Source: Pseudorhodoferax sp. Leaf267
Lineage (GTDB): Bacteria > Pseudomonadota > Gammaproteobacteria > Burkholderiales > Burkholderiaceae_C
Direction: 5' to 3'
Length of the DNA stretch: 64,000 nt
Assembly (NCBI RefSeq): GCF_001422405.1
Contig: NZ_LMMV01000022.1
Coordinates: 300,628-364,627 of the forward strand
The notes beneath the pieces are model-generated. The model saw only the letters and a program-made list of their open reading frames with translations, was not told where the DNA came from and did no database searches. Position numbers and translations under genes: made by a program. Numbering within the stretch: the first letter of the stretch is position 1; each line of letters starts with the position of its first letter. Shown one piece after another: positions 52,022 through 62,307 of this stretch.

Positions 52022-53074
52022 ATGATCACGGTAGCCGTCGACTGCATGGGGGGTGACCATGGTCCCCGCGTCACACTCCCTGCCTGCTCAGCTTTCCTGG
52101 CCGCCCATGCCGATGCACAGCTGCTGCTGGTAGGCCTGCCCGACTCGCTCGCGTCCTTCTCGCATCCGCGCGCCCGCGTGGTCGCGGCCAGCGAAGTGGT
52201 CGGAATGGACGATTCCGTGGAGGTGGCGCTGCGCAAGAAGCGCGACTCTTCGATGCGTGTGGCCTTACTACAGGTCAAGGACGGCCATGCCGACGTGACG
52301 GTATCCGCCGGCAATACCGGCGCACTGATGGCGATCGCGCGCTACCTGCTCAAGACCGTGCCAGGGATCGACCGCCCCGCCATCGCCACCCAGTTGCCGA
52401 ACGCCCGGGGTGGGGCGACGACCGTGCTGGATCTGGGCGCCAACGTCGACTGCACGGCAGAACACCTGCTGCAATTTGCGGTGATGGGCTCTGCGCTGGT
52501 CTCTGTGCTCAAGAATGAAGAAGAGCCGTCGGTCGGCCTGCTCAACATCGGCGAGGAGGCCATCAAGGGCAGCGAAGTCATCAAGCGGGCCGGCGAGCTG
52601 CTGCAGGCGGCTGCCAGCGCCGGCAACCTGAACTTCCACGGCAACGTCGAAGGCAACGATATCTACAAGGGCACGACCGACATCGTGGTGTGCGATGGGT
52701 TCGTTGGCAACGTGCTGCTCAAGAGCAGTGAAGGCGTTGCGACCATGATCGGCGGCTTTCTAAAGGCCGAGTTTTCGCGCAGCGTGTTCACGAAGGCCGC
52801 TGCCGCCCTGGCCTACCCCGTGCTGCGCGCGCTGAAGCACCGTATGGACCACCGCCGTTACAACGGCGCCGCCTTGCTGGGCTTGCGTGGACTGGTGTTC
52901 AAGAGCCATGGTTCTGCCGATGCCTTCGCCTTCGAGCAGGCCTTGAACCGCGGGTATGATGCGGCGCGCAACAAGCTGCTCGACCGTGTGCAGGCGCGCA
53001 TCGCCCGGGTGGCTCCGCTGCCGGCAGCCGTGGAGGCCAGTGCCGCGGTCCCTACGGAAACGGCAGTTCACTGA
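52022..53074 (+). CDS. plsX: phosphate acyltransferase PlsX
   Basis: PlsX makes acyl-phosphate from acyl-ACP, the first step toward phosphatidic acid. The 350-residue protein has [12 protein letters not shown] at the start, [30 protein letters not shown] and the [22 protein letters not shown] region. It is complete. fabH follows by 9 bp. Confidence 0.98.
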   Translation: MITVAVDCMGGDHGPRVTLPACSAFLAAHADAQLLLVGLPDSLASFSHPRARVVAASEVVGMDDSVEVALRKKRDSSMRVALLQVKDGHADVTVSAGNTGALMAIARYLLKTVPGIDRPAIATQLPNARGGATTVLDLGANVDCTAEHLLQFAVMGSALVSVLKNEEEPSVGLLNIGEEAIKGSEVIKRAGELLQAAASAGNLNFHGNVEGNDIYKGTTDIVVCDGFVGNVLLKSSEGVATMIGGFLKAEFSRSVFTKAAAALAYPVLRALKHRMDHRRYNGAALLGLRGLVFKSHGSADAFAFEQALNRGYDAARNKLLDRVQARIARVAPLPAAVEASAAVPTETAVH

Positions 53075-53083
53075 CAAGCATCC

Positions 53084-54061
53084 ATGCCCACCTATTCACG
53101 CATCACGGGAACCGGCAGCTATCTGCCGCCGCGTCGCCTGAGCAACGCTGAACTGGCCGCAGAGCTGGCGACACAGGGCGTCGAGACCTCCGACGATTGG
53201 ATCGTCGAACGCACCGGCATCCGCGCGCGCCATTTCGCCGCGGCAGATGTGACCAGCAGCGACCTGGCCGTGCCTGCGGCCCAGGCCGCCATGGAGGCTG
53301 CCGGCGTGACGCCGGAGCAGATCGATCTGATCATCATGGCCACGTCCACGCCGGACATGGTGTTTCCCTCTTCCGCGTGCATCCTGCAGAACAAGCTGGG
53401 CATGGCCGGTTGCGCGGCGTTCGACATCCAGGCCGTGTGCAGCGGCTTTGTCTACGCGCTGACGGTCGCGGACGCGATGATCAAGTCCGGTGCTGCGACG
53501 CGCGCACTGGTGGTTGGCGCCGAAGTGTTCTCGCGCATTTTGGACTTTTCGGACCGCACGACCTGCGTGCTGTTCGGAGATGGCGCCGGTGCCGTGGTGC
53601 TGGAAGCGTCCGGGACGCCTGGCATCCTGGCCAGCGACCTGCATGCCGATGGCAAGCATGTCGGCATCTTGTGCGTTCCCGGCCATGTGTCCGGCGGCAA
53701 GGTGCTGGGTGACCCGTTGCTCAAGATGGACGGCCAAGCCGTGTTCAAGCTGGCCGTCGGCGTGCTCGAAGATGCGGCCCGTGCCACGCTGGAAAAGGCC
53801 GGCAAGACGCATGACCAGATCGACTGGCTGATCCCGCACCAGGCCAACATCCGCATCATGCAGAGCACAGCAAAGCGGCTCAAGCTGCCGCTGGACAGGC
53901 TGCTGGTCACGGTGGACCAGCATGGCAACACCTCGGCTGCTTCCATCCCTCTGGCGCTCGACAGCGGCGTGCGCAGCGGCAAGATCAAGAAGGACCAGTT
54001 GTTGATGCTCGAGGGTGTCGGCGGTGGCTTCACCTGGGGCGCGGTCCTGTTGAACCTTTGA
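53084..54061 (+). CDS. fabH: 3-oxoacyl-ACP synthase III (KAS III)
   Basis: FabH condenses acetyl-CoA with malonyl-ACP to start fatty-acid synthesis. The 325-residue protein has the catalytic triad Cys119 ([12 protein letters not shown]), His252 ([10 protein letters not shown]) and Asn282 ([12 protein letters not shown]). [15 protein letters not shown] near the start is also typical. It is complete. Confidence 0.98.
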   Translation: MPTYSRITGTGSYLPPRRLSNAELAAELATQGVETSDDWIVERTGIRARHFAAADVTSSDLAVPAAQAAMEAAGVTPEQIDLIIMATSTPDMVFPSSACILQNKLGMAGCAAFDIQAVCSGFVYALTVADAMIKSGAATRALVVGAEVFSRILDFSDRTTCVLFGDGAGAVVLEASGTPGILASDLHADGKHVGILCVPGHVSGGKVLGDPLLKMDGQAVFKLAVGVLEDAARATLEKAGKTHDQIDWLIPHQANIRIMQSTAKRLKLPLDRLLVTVDQHGNTSAASIPLALDSGVRSGKIKKDQLLMLEGVGGGFTWGAVLLNL

Positions 54062-54101
54062 GGCGGCATGCGAGGCCACAGCCTCGTCCGCCATCCAATC
54101 C

Positions 54102-55060
54102 ATGACACCATTTGCATTCGTTTTTCCTGGCCAGGGTTCGCAAGCCGTTGGCATGCTGGACGCCTGGGGCGACCATCCAGTCGTGGCGCAGACGCTGGTC
54201 GAGGCCTCGGACGCCTTGGGCGAAGACCTGGGCAGCCTGATCCATAGCGGCCCCAAGGAAGCATTGGCCTTGACGACCAACACCCAGCCCGTGATGCTGG
54301 TCGCCGGTGTGGCGGCGTACCGCGCCTGGATAGCCGAGACCGGGCTGACGCCTGCCGTAGTGGCCGGTCATTCGCTGGGCGAATATGCCGCGCTCGTCGC
54401 GTCCGGCGTGCTGACGCTGGCGCAGGCCGCGCCGCTGGTGCGCTTTCGCGCGCAGGCCATGCAGGACGCTGTGCCTGTGGGCGTGGGCGCCATGGCCGCG
54501 ATCCTGGGCATGGACAGCGCCCAGGTCACCGCGGGTTGCTCGGAGGTCATGGCTGGCATGGCCGGCGCGCCGAACGAAGTCGTCGAGGCCGTGAATTTCA
54601 ACGATCCAGCGCAAACCGTTATCGCGGGCAGCAAGGTGGCCGTCGAAAAGGCTTGCGAGCTGCTGAAGGCCAAGGGTGCCAAGCGCGCCCTGCCGTTGCC
54701 GGTGTCGGCACCGTTTCATTCCAGCCTCATGCGTCCTGCGGCGGATCGCCTGCGCGAACGCCTGGCGGCGCTGGACTTGGCTGCACCGCGCATTCCCGTT
54801 CTCAACAACATCGATGTGGCCGTTCGCGACAGCGCCGACGACATTCGCGACGCGCTGTACCGCCAGGCCTTCGGCCCGGTCCGCTGGGTCGAGTGCGTGC
54901 GCGCCATCAAGGCTCGCGGCGTGGACACGGTGGTGGAATGCGGCCCCGGCAAGGTACTGGCTGGCCTGGTCAAGCGCATCGACGCTGAACTGACCTCGGG
55001 GGCCGTGTACGACCCGGCCTCGCTGGCGCAGACCAAGAACCAACTGGAGACAACACCGGC

Positions 55061-55064
<4 letters not shown>
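54102..55064 (+). CDS. fabD: malonyl-CoA:ACP transacylase
   Basis: FabD loads malonyl onto ACP. The 320-residue protein has FVFPGQGSQAVGM, the nucleophile Ser91 in AGHSLGEYAAL, the Arg in PLVRFRAQAMQ and the catalytic His in PVSAPFHSSLM. It is followed by fabG with an ATGA overlap. Confidence 0.98.
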
Positions 55065-56148
<1,084 letters not shown>

Positions 56149-56167
56149 AGCCATAGGACTCCCGCTT

Positions 56168-57412
56168 ATGTCGCGTCGTCGTGTGGTCATCACGGGTCTG
56201 GGCTGTGTCAGTCCGGTTGGAACATCGGTGGAGTCGTCCTGGCAGGCCTTGTTGGCCGGCCAGTCCGGCATCGACCTGGTCCAGAGCTTCGACGCGAGCG
56301 GGCTGGCCTGCAAATTCGCCGGCGAGGTCAAGGGTTTCGATATCACCCAGTACATCGTCGAGAAGGAAGCGCGTCACATGGACCGCTTCATGCACCTGGG
56401 CATCGCCGCAGCGTGCCAGGCGGTGGCCGATGCCGGCCTGAAGACCGGCGACGCGCTGGGCGACGAAGAAGCGACCCGGATCGGCTGCAACATCGGCTCG
56501 GGCATCGGCGGGCTGCCCATGATCGAGCAGACCCACGCCGAGCTGGTGAACCGTGGCCCGCGCCGTGTCTCGCCGTTCTTCGTGCCGGCCTCGATCATCA
56601 ACATGATCTCGGGCCACGTGTCCATCAAATTCGGGTTCAAGGGCCCCAACGTTGCCGTGGTCACGGCGTGCACGACAGGCCTGCACGCGATCGGCCTGTC
56701 TGCACGCATGATCGAGTACGGCGACTGCGACGTGATGGTCGCTGGTGGTGCGGAGTCGACCGTGTCGCCGCTGGGCATTGCGGGCTTCGCGTCTGCCCGT
56801 GCGCTGAGTACGCGCAACGACGACCCCAAGGCCGCCTCGCGTCCCTGGGACAAGGGGCGCGACGGCTTCGTGCTGGGCGAGGGCGCGGGCGTGGTGGTGC
56901 TTGAGGAATACGAGCACGCCAAGGCACGCGGTGCGCGGATCTATGCCGAGCTGCTGGGCTTTGGCATGAGCGGCGATGCTTTCCACATGACGGCACCGAA
57001 CGTGGACGGCCCGCGGCGCTCCATGCAGATGGCGTTGCAAAATGCCGGCGTCAACGCCGACGAAGTGCAGCATCTCAACGCGCATGGCACGTCGACTCCT
57101 CTGGGCGACGTCAATGAGACCAATGCCGTCAAAGCGGTCTTCGGTGAGCATGCCGGCAAGATTGCGATCAACTCCACGAAGTCCATGACCGGGCACCTGC
57201 TGGGTGGGGCTGGCGGCATCGAAAGCGTGTTCACCGTTCTGGCCTTGCACCACCAAAAGGTGCCGCCCACCATCAACCTGGTGGAGCCCGACCCTGAATG
57301 CGACCTGGACTACACCGCCAATACGGCGCGCGATGTGCGCATCGATGTCGCGCTGAAGAACAACTTCGGCTTTGGTGGCACCAACGGCTCGTTGGTCTTC
57401 AAGCGCATCTGA
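56168..57412 (+). CDS. fabF: 3-oxoacyl-ACP synthase II (KAS II)
   Basis: FabF elongates acyl-ACP. The 414-residue protein has the catalytic Cys168 in [13 protein letters not shown], His in [11 protein letters not shown] and [11 protein letters not shown], and the Gly-rich [13 protein letters not shown] end. It is complete. It is the last fatty-acid gene of the cluster; the YgfX-like gene and rpoE follow on the same strand with no terminator between. Confidence 0.98.
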   Translation: MSRRRVVITGLGCVSPVGTSVESSWQALLAGQSGIDLVQSFDASGLACKFAGEVKGFDITQYIVEKEARHMDRFMHLGIAAACQAVADAGLKTGDALGDEEATRIGCNIGSGIGGLPMIEQTHAELVNRGPRRVSPFFVPASIINMISGHVSIKFGFKGPNVAVVTACTTGLHAIGLSARMIEYGDCDVMVAGGAESTVSPLGIAGFASARALSTRNDDPKAASRPWDKGRDGFVLGEGAGVVVLEEYEHAKARGARIYAELLGFGMSGDAFHMTAPNVDGPRRSMQMALQNAGVNADEVQHLNAHGTSTPLGDVNETNAVKAVFGEHAGKIAINSTKSMTGHLLGGAGGIESVFTVLALHHQKVPPTINLVEPDPECDLDYTANTARDVRIDVALKNNFGFGGTNGSLVFKRI

Positions 57413-57437
57413 TCTCCGATTTCCTGCGTCCCCGTGC

Positions 57438-57896
57438 ATGCACAGTGCTCCGGCGGTCCGCTATCCGGTGGCACGGTCAGCACGCGCCGGTGTATGCCTG
57501 CTCGGGGTGTGGGCTGCGGGCGCGCTGGTCTGCGGCTGGTGGGGGTGGAGAGGCGGCGCGCTCGTTTGGCAGTTGCATGCGGCGTGGGGATGTCTTGCAT
57601 GCGGCGGCGCGATCGCCTGGGTGCAATGGCAGCGATCGCCAGTCGGCTGGTTGCGTTGGGACGGCCAAACATGGTGGTGGCAATCGGCCGATGACGAAGA
57701 GGTCGCCGTGAGCATCCACGTGCGATTGGATGTGCAGCGCGGGCTGCTGCTGGAGATGACCGGCCGGCGGCGTCGTGGCGCCTGGTGCGTTCTGGAGCGC
57801 ACGATGCTGCCCGCCCGGTGGGCAGATCTGCGACGCGCCCTTTACGCAACTGCCTCCGCTGCCGCGCCCGAGCGCGGCACGGCCCTGCCACCGTGA
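57438..57896 (+). CDS. YgfX-like small membrane protein
   Basis: The 152-residue protein has two TM helices (about 17-37 and 42-63). A Trp-rich motif follows, LRWDGQTWWWQ, then a VSIHVRLDVQRGLLLEM strand and WADLRRALYA at the end. This order matches the YgfX (CptA) family, whose E. coli member is an inner-membrane protein next to a succinate-dehydrogenase assembly factor and was described as a toxin. The match is by pattern, so moderate. It begins 25 bp after fabF and overlaps rpoE by 4 bp (GTGA), so rpoE translation may depend on it. Confidence 0.6.
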   Translation: MHSAPAVRYPVARSARAGVCLLGVWAAGALVCGWWGWRGGALVWQLHAAWGCLACGGAIAWVQWQRSPVGWLRWDGQTWWWQSADDEEVAVSIHVRLDVQRGLLLEMTGRRRRGAWCVLERTMLPARWADLRRALYATASAAAPERGTALPP

Positions 57897-58516
57897 GCGC
57901 GGAACCGACTTCGTCGGCCGACAGCGATCTGCTGCTGGTCGAGCGTACGGTCGCAGGCGACCAGCGCGCGTTCGAACTGCTGGTGCTCAAGTACGAGCGG
58001 CGCATCCAACGGCTGATCGCGCGCATGGTGCGCGACGTGGACTTGGTCGAGGACATCGCGCAGGAAACTTTCATCCGTGCCTACAGGGCCCTGCCAAAGT
58101 TCCGCGGCGACGCCCAGTTTTACACTTGGTTGTACCGGATCGCCGTCAACACGGCCAAGAAGACGCTGATGGACTTCAAGCGCGACCCCACGGTCGTCGA
58201 GAGCACCCTGCGCGGTTCCGACAACGACGATGAAACTTACCGCAACGAAACCGAACCAATCAGCCATGAGACGCCGGACACCGTGCTGGCGGCCAAGCAG
58301 ATTTCGGCGGTCGTGAATGCGGCCATGGAGGCCTTGCCAGAAGATCTGCGGCAGGCCGTGACCCTGCGCGAGATCGAAGGCCTCAGCTATGAAGAAATTT
58401 CCGAAGTCATGAACTGCCCGATCGGGACGGTGCGCTCGCGCATCTTCCGGGCACGTGAAGCGATCTCGGCGAGAGTGAAGCCCTTGCTGGAAAACCAGTC
58501 GGGCAAACGTTGGTGA
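57893..58516 (+). CDS. rpoE: RNA polymerase sigma-E factor (RpoE/AlgU type)
   Basis: The 207-residue ECF sigma factor has region 2 (FELLVLKYERRIQRLIARMVRD, then DIAQETFIRAYRALPKFRGDAQFYTWLYRIAVN) and region 4 (LSYEEISEVMNCPIGTVRSR). It directs the envelope-stress regulon and is held by RseA. The GTG at 57893 overlaps the YgfX-like stop and gives the usual length. It is followed by rseA, rseB and mucD, the complete core of the pathway. Confidence 0.97.
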   Translation: MSAEPTSSADSDLLLVERTVAGDQRAFELLVLKYERRIQRLIARMVRDVDLVEDIAQETFIRAYRALPKFRGDAQFYTWLYRIAVNTAKKTLMDFKRDPTVVESTLRGSDNDDETYRNETEPISHETPDTVLAAKQISAVVNAAMEALPEDLRQAVTLREIEGLSYEEISEVMNCPIGTVRSRIFRAREAISARVKPLLENQSGKRW

Positions 58517-58538
58517 CCGGTGCGGGCGGAGGTGAAAG

Positions 58539-59219
58539 ATGCAGGTGAAGACGATGAACGAGGACAAGCTTCAGGAATTCCGTGAACGGCTGTCGGCCTT
58601 GGCCGATGGAGAACTCGGCGGCGACGAAGTCTCCCAGCTGATGGCTGTGCCTGCCGTGGACGAAGACATGCAGGGAACGTGGCACGCTTACCACCTGATC
58701 GGCGACGTGCTGCGCGGTGGCGAACAGGCCGTGCGGCCAGGGGCGTCCGGCTTCCTGTCCCGCGTGCAATCGCGCCTGCAGGCCGAAGCGCCTCTCGTGC
58801 CACTGCGGCCCATGGTGCAGGCCGAGCCCGTGGCTGCGGTGGTAGATACGGTCGCCGCTTCCGAGCCAGCCAACGATGCGAGCTTTCGGTGGAAGATGGT
58901 GGCCGGATGCGCCTCGTTCGCGGCCGTCGTTGCCATGGCCTGGACCGTGGTCGGCGGCGCGGGGCCCGATGCCGCAAACCCTCAGGTGGCTGCTGGACCT
59001 GCGCCTGCGCAGCAGAGCGTTGTATCGACCGTCGCCCAGGCTGCCCCCCAGACGATCGAGCAGCGCATCGAGCTGCCGGATGGCGGATCCCAGGTCATGA
59101 TCCGCGATCCGCGGCTTGATGAATTGCTGACAGCGCACAAGCAGGCCGGCGGTGGCACGGCCTTGCAGATGCCTGCAGGCTTTCTGCGCAGCGCTACATT
59201 CTCGACGCCGGAGCGTTGA
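58539..59219 (+). CDS. rseA: anti-sigma-E factor RseA
   Basis: The 226-residue protein has a cytoplasmic anti-sigma domain (RERLSALADGELGGDE, then WHAYHLIGDVLRG), one TM helix (about 118-138) and a periplasmic tail with the conserved MIRDPRLDELLTAHKQ. It binds RpoE until cut by site-1 and site-2 proteases. The ATG at 58539 (GGAGG 6 nt upstream) and the ATG at 58554 are both possible. The MucA-type C-terminal DPRL...H block would be the RseB contact. Confidence 0.95.
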   Translation: MQVKTMNEDKLQEFRERLSALADGELGGDEVSQLMAVPAVDEDMQGTWHAYHLIGDVLRGGEQAVRPGASGFLSRVQSRLQAEAPLVPLRPMVQAEPVAAVVDTVAASEPANDASFRWKMVAGCASFAAVVAMAWTVVGGAGPDAANPQVAAGPAPAQQSVVSTVAQAAPQTIEQRIELPDGGSQVMIRDPRLDELLTAHKQAGGGTALQMPAGFLRSATFSTPER

Positions 59220-59245
59220 TCGGTCCCCACGGCGCCACTTGTCTG

Positions 59246-60277
59246 ATGCACAGCAGTCTCCCTATTCGATCCGCACTGCTCGGTGCCGTCCTGACCTTGT
59301 ACGCGAGCGCCGGCTGGAGCCAGCCCGTGACGAGCGCCGTGAGCGATGCGCCTGCGGCGCCGCTGGCTGCTGAGCGGCGCAGCATCTCCGAATGGTTGAT
59401 GCGCATGCACGAGGCCTCGCGCACGCGCAACTACGTCGGTACCTTCGTGGTGTCGTCCGAAGCCATGCTGGCCAGCGCACGCATCTGGCATGCGTGCGAA
59501 GGCGATCAGCAGATCGAGCGTGTCGACTCGTTGACCGGCCCTCCACGTTCGACCTTTCGACGCAACGAGCATGTTGTGACCTTCCTGCAGGACAGCAAGG
59601 TCGCGCGCATCGAGAAGCGTGACTCCCTGGGCATGTTCCCGAACCTGCTACAAGGCTCGGACTCCTCCATCCCGGATTTCTACACAGCGCGCCAGATTGG
59701 CAGCGACCGCGTGGCCGGCTTCGAGGCTGACATCGTGCTGCTCAAGCCCAGGGACAAGCTGCGCTATGGCTACCGCATCTGGAGCGAGAAGAAGACCGGT
59801 CTGGTCATCAAGCTGCAGACTCTGGACCATGACGGCCGCGTGCTGGAGCAGGCGGCGTTCTCCGAATTGCAGCTCGATGCGCCGGTGCGCGTGGACAAGC
59901 TGTCGCAGCTGATGGCCAAGACCGCGGGTTATCGCAAGGAAGTGGTGGAAACCGTGCAGACCGACCCTGGCGCTGAAGGCTGGTCCTTGCGCATTCCGGT
60001 CGTGGGCTTCAAGTTCCTGAGCTGCATCAAGCGCCCCACCACGGCCGGTGCCATGCAGCAGGGCACGGTGCAGTGGGTGTTCTCAGATGGCCTGGCTTCT
60101 GTGTCGCTGTTCCTGGAGCCCTACGACATGCAGCGGCATGTCAAGGAAGGGACCGTGGCCGTCGGCGCGACGCAGTCTCTGACCCAGCGGACCGAAAGCT
60201 GGTGGCTGACGGCCGTCGGCGAGGTGCCGCCGTCCACGCTGCAGGCGTTCGTGCGTGCGCTAGAGCGCAAGAAATGA
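59246..60277 (+). CDS. rseB: periplasmic sigma-E regulator RseB (MucB)
   Basis: RseB binds the periplasmic part of RseA and shields it from proteolysis. The 343-residue protein has a signal peptide (cleavage near residue 26, SAGWSQ). The MucB/RseB N-domain has ISEWLMRMHEASRTRNYVGTF and the C-domain ends around SLFLEPYDMQ. The ATG at 59246 gives the signal peptide at the right place; a TTG 30 bp upstream would overlap rseA. Confidence 0.95.
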   Translation: MHSSLPIRSALLGAVLTLYASAGWSQPVTSAVSDAPAAPLAAERRSISEWLMRMHEASRTRNYVGTFVVSSEAMLASARIWHACEGDQQIERVDSLTGPPRSTFRRNEHVVTFLQDSKVARIEKRDSLGMFPNLLQGSDSSIPDFYTARQIGSDRVAGFEADIVLLKPRDKLRYGYRIWSEKKTGLVIKLQTLDHDGRVLEQAAFSELQLDAPVRVDKLSQLMAKTAGYRKEVVETVQTDPGAEGWSLRIPVVGFKFLSCIKRPTTAGAMQQGTVQWVFSDGLASVSLFLEPYDMQRHVKEGTVAVGATQSLTQRTESWWLTAVGEVPPSTLQAFVRALERKK

Positions 60278-60328
60278 AGCCGCCGCTCCCGTAGCATCCT
60301 GAAATTGTTTGATGGAAAGAGGTTGAAG

Positions 60329-61798
60329 ATGCATGTGCTCGCAGTACGAAGGATGCGCGTTTGGGCCCTGGCCTGGGCTTTCGCGCTGACAGGCGCCACG
60401 GCCTTGATGCCGGTCGGCGACGCGCAGGCGCAAGGGCGCACGCTGCCCGACTTCACGGATCTGGTCGACCAAGTCGGCCCCTCCGTGGTCAATATCCGGA
60501 CCCTGGAACGCGTCGCGGCGCGCCCTGGCCCTGGGGGAGGCAGCGGCTCCGAGGAGGAGATGTTGGAGTTCTTCCGCCGGTTCGGCATCCCATTGCCCAA
60601 TGGCCCGCGCCAGGGCCCGCGGCCGCAAGCCCCGGACGGTGGCGGTGCGCAGCAACCGCGTGGCGTGGGTTCCGGCTTCATCCTGACGGCCGACGGCCTG
60701 ATCATGACCAACGCCCATGTCGTCGAAGGCGCGGAGGAGGTTCTTGTTACCTTGACCGACAAGCGCGAGTTCAAGGCCAAGCTGATCGGCGCCGACAAGC
60801 GTACCGATGTGGCCGTGGTGAAGATCGAAGCGACGGGTCTGCCGGCCGTGAAGCTGGGCGACGTGGGCCGCCTGCGCGTCGGCGAATGGGTCATGGCCAT
60901 CGGGTCGCCGTTCGGCCTGGAGAACACCGTCACGGCCGGTATCGTCAGCGCCAAGCAGCGCGATACGGGCGACTACCTGCCCTTCATCCAGACCGACGTC
61001 GCGATCAACCCCGGCAATTCCGGCGGTCCGCTGATCAACATGCGCGGTGAGGTCGTGGGCATCAACAGCCAGATCTACTCGCGCTCGGGTGGGTTCATGG
61101 GCATCTCCTTTGCCATCCCGATCGACGAGGCCACGCGCGTTGGCGAGCAGCTGCGCGTTTCCGGCCGCGTGTCGCGCGGGCGCATTGGCGTGCAGATTGA
61201 GCAGGTCACCAAGGACGTGGCCGAATCCATCGGCCTGGGCAAGCAGCAGGGTGCGCTGGTGCGTGGTGTAGAGACAGGCTCGCCGGCCGAGAAGGCGGGC
61301 ATCGAAGCGGGGGACATCATCACGCGCTTCGACGGCAAGGTCATCGAGCGTTTCGGGGATCTGCCGCGTCTCGTGGGCAACACCAAGCCGGGCACCAAGA
61401 GCGCTGTGACCGTGTTCCGGCGCGGCAGCACGCGCGAACTGAGCGTGCTGATCGCCGAGATCGAGCCCGACAAGCCCGTGGCGGCAGCGCCCAAGGAAGA
61501 GAAGCCCCGCGCCTCGGCTGCGGGCCAGGTGCTGGGCCTCGTAGTCAGCGAGCTCAGCGATGCGCAGAAAAAGGAACTCAAAATCAAAGGGGGCGTGAAG
61601 GTCGACGCCGCAACCGAGGGCGCGGCCCAGGCCGGTCTGCGGGAGGGCGACGTGATCGTGGCCGTTGCCAACACGGAGATCGGTGGCATGAAGGACTTCG
61701 AAGCCGTGGTCGGCAAGGTGGACCGCAGCAAGCCCGTCAATGTGCTGTTCCGCCGCGGCGAGTGGGCGCAGTACGCACTGATTCGTCCCACCCGCTGA
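60329..61798 (+). CDS. mucD: periplasmic DegP/MucD-type serine endoprotease
   Basis: The 489-residue HtrA-family protease and chaperone clears misfolded envelope proteins. It has a signal peptide (to about residue 35), the catalytic triad His130, Asp160 and Ser231 (TNAHVV, RTDVAVV, GNSGGPL), then two PDZ domains (about 290-375 and 405-485). AGAGG lies before the ATG at 60329. It is the last gene of the rpoE-rseA-rseB-mucD unit; a terminator follows. Confidence 0.97.
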   Translation: MHVLAVRRMRVWALAWAFALTGATALMPVGDAQAQGRTLPDFTDLVDQVGPSVVNIRTLERVAARPGPGGGSGSEEEMLEFFRRFGIPLPNGPRQGPRPQAPDGGGAQQPRGVGSGFILTADGLIMTNAHVVEGAEEVLVTLTDKREFKAKLIGADKRTDVAVVKIEATGLPAVKLGDVGRLRVGEWVMAIGSPFGLENTVTAGIVSAKQRDTGDYLPFIQTDVAINPGNSGGPLINMRGEVVGINSQIYSRSGGFMGISFAIPIDEATRVGEQLRVSGRVSRGRIGVQIEQVTKDVAESIGLGKQQGALVRGVETGSPAEKAGIEAGDIITRFDGKVIERFGDLPRLVGNTKPGTKSAVTVFRRGSTRELSVLIAEIEPDKPVAAAPKEEKPRASAAGQVLGLVVSELSDAQKKELKIKGGVKVDAATEGAAQAGLREGDVIVAVANTEIGGMKDFEAVVGKVDRSKPVNVLFRRGEWAQYALIRPTR

Positions 61799-61813
61799 GC
61801 GTTCTTGTACGCA

Positions 61814-61848
61814 AAAAGCCCCAGCCCGCAGTCGGATTTGGGGCTTTT
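61814..61848 (+). terminator. Rho-independent terminator after mucD
   Basis: AAAAGCCCCA (61814-61823) pairs with the TTGGGGCTTTT arm ending at 61848. The last T-run is part of the stem. It lies 15 bp after the mucD stop. Confidence 0.85.
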
Positions 61849-62063
61849 GCCGGCCCATCGGTGGCGCAAATGCCACTTCGAAGCGTCGATTTTTCCGGGA
61901 TGGCGGTTATGCAGTGGACGTGAGTGGGCACTAGCTCAGCGGCCTGCTTCAAGCGGTTTGGATAGAATCCCGCTCCTGATTCTGTGTGGCTTGGTATATC
62001 GGACTCATGCCGAACCACGATACGGGATGACATCCCCACTTACGGCGACGATCCACAGGGCGC

Positions 62064-62101
62064 CCACAAGTTGTTCAGCCATTTGTCCCCGCAACTTGTG
62101 G
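62064..62101. repeat. 10-bp inverted repeat with a DnaA-box-like arm
   Basis: CCACAAGTTG (62064-62073) and CAACTTGTGG (62092-62101) are perfectly complementary, 18 bp apart. The right arm runs into TGTGGATAA (62097-62105), identical to the DnaA-box consensus on the other strand, and into AT-rich TGTATATAAG. Confidence 0.7.
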
Positions 62102-62192
62102 ATAAACTGTATATAAGTTTCTTGTTGTGACCTTGCAACGACCGTTCTGTCCGGCTTTCTCGGCTATGCAGGTAGGCCTTTTTGCCTACAAT

Positions 62193-62268
62193 GAAGTTCC
62201 AACTATCGCAGTTGCCAAAAGATTGTTGGTTCTGGGCGCGTCGGTATCGACGCGCCCTTTTTCTTTTT
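62193..62268 (+). ncRNA. candidate small RNA ending in a strong terminator
   Basis: If transcription starts about 7 nt after the -10-like TACAAT, a transcript of about 70 nt would contain a CAAC-TATCGCA-GTTG hairpin, a single-stranded linker (CCAAAAGATTGTTGGTTC) and the terminator. This is the usual layout of a small regulatory RNA. No -35 box is clear. The alternative is an attenuator in the lepA leader. Confidence 0.35.
62234..62268 (+). terminator. strong Rho-independent terminator upstream of lepA
   Basis: GGGCGCGTCG-GTAT-CGACGCGCCC is a perfect 10-bp stem followed by TTTTTCTTTTT. Confidence 0.93.
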
Positions 62269-62307
62269 GCGCGTCTTTCTAATTCAATTACTTAAAGCTT
62301 CTCGTTG

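Larger units (their letters stand above)
61849..62307 (+). other. non-coding stretch between mucD and lepA
   Basis: About 460 bp without a convincing gene. It holds a 10-bp inverted repeat (62064-62101), a perfect DnaA-box match TGTGGATAA (62097-62105), a small hairpin GTAGGC-CTTTTT-GCCTAC (about 62172-62189), a -10-like TACAAT (62187-62192) and a strong terminator (62234-62268), then only 39 bp to lepA. Since mucD already has its own terminator, the second one implies a separate short transcript. A 29-codon frame starting at 62027 has no ribosome site. Confidence 0.6.

Noticed and set aside
62097-62105. Possible replication origin because of a perfect DnaA box
   Set aside because: Only one perfect box is present and dnaA, dnaN or parAB are not nearby, so an origin call is not supported.
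62027-62116. 29-codon frame in the stretch before lepA
   Set aside because: No ribosome site, no motif and it spans the inverted repeat; coding is unlikely.
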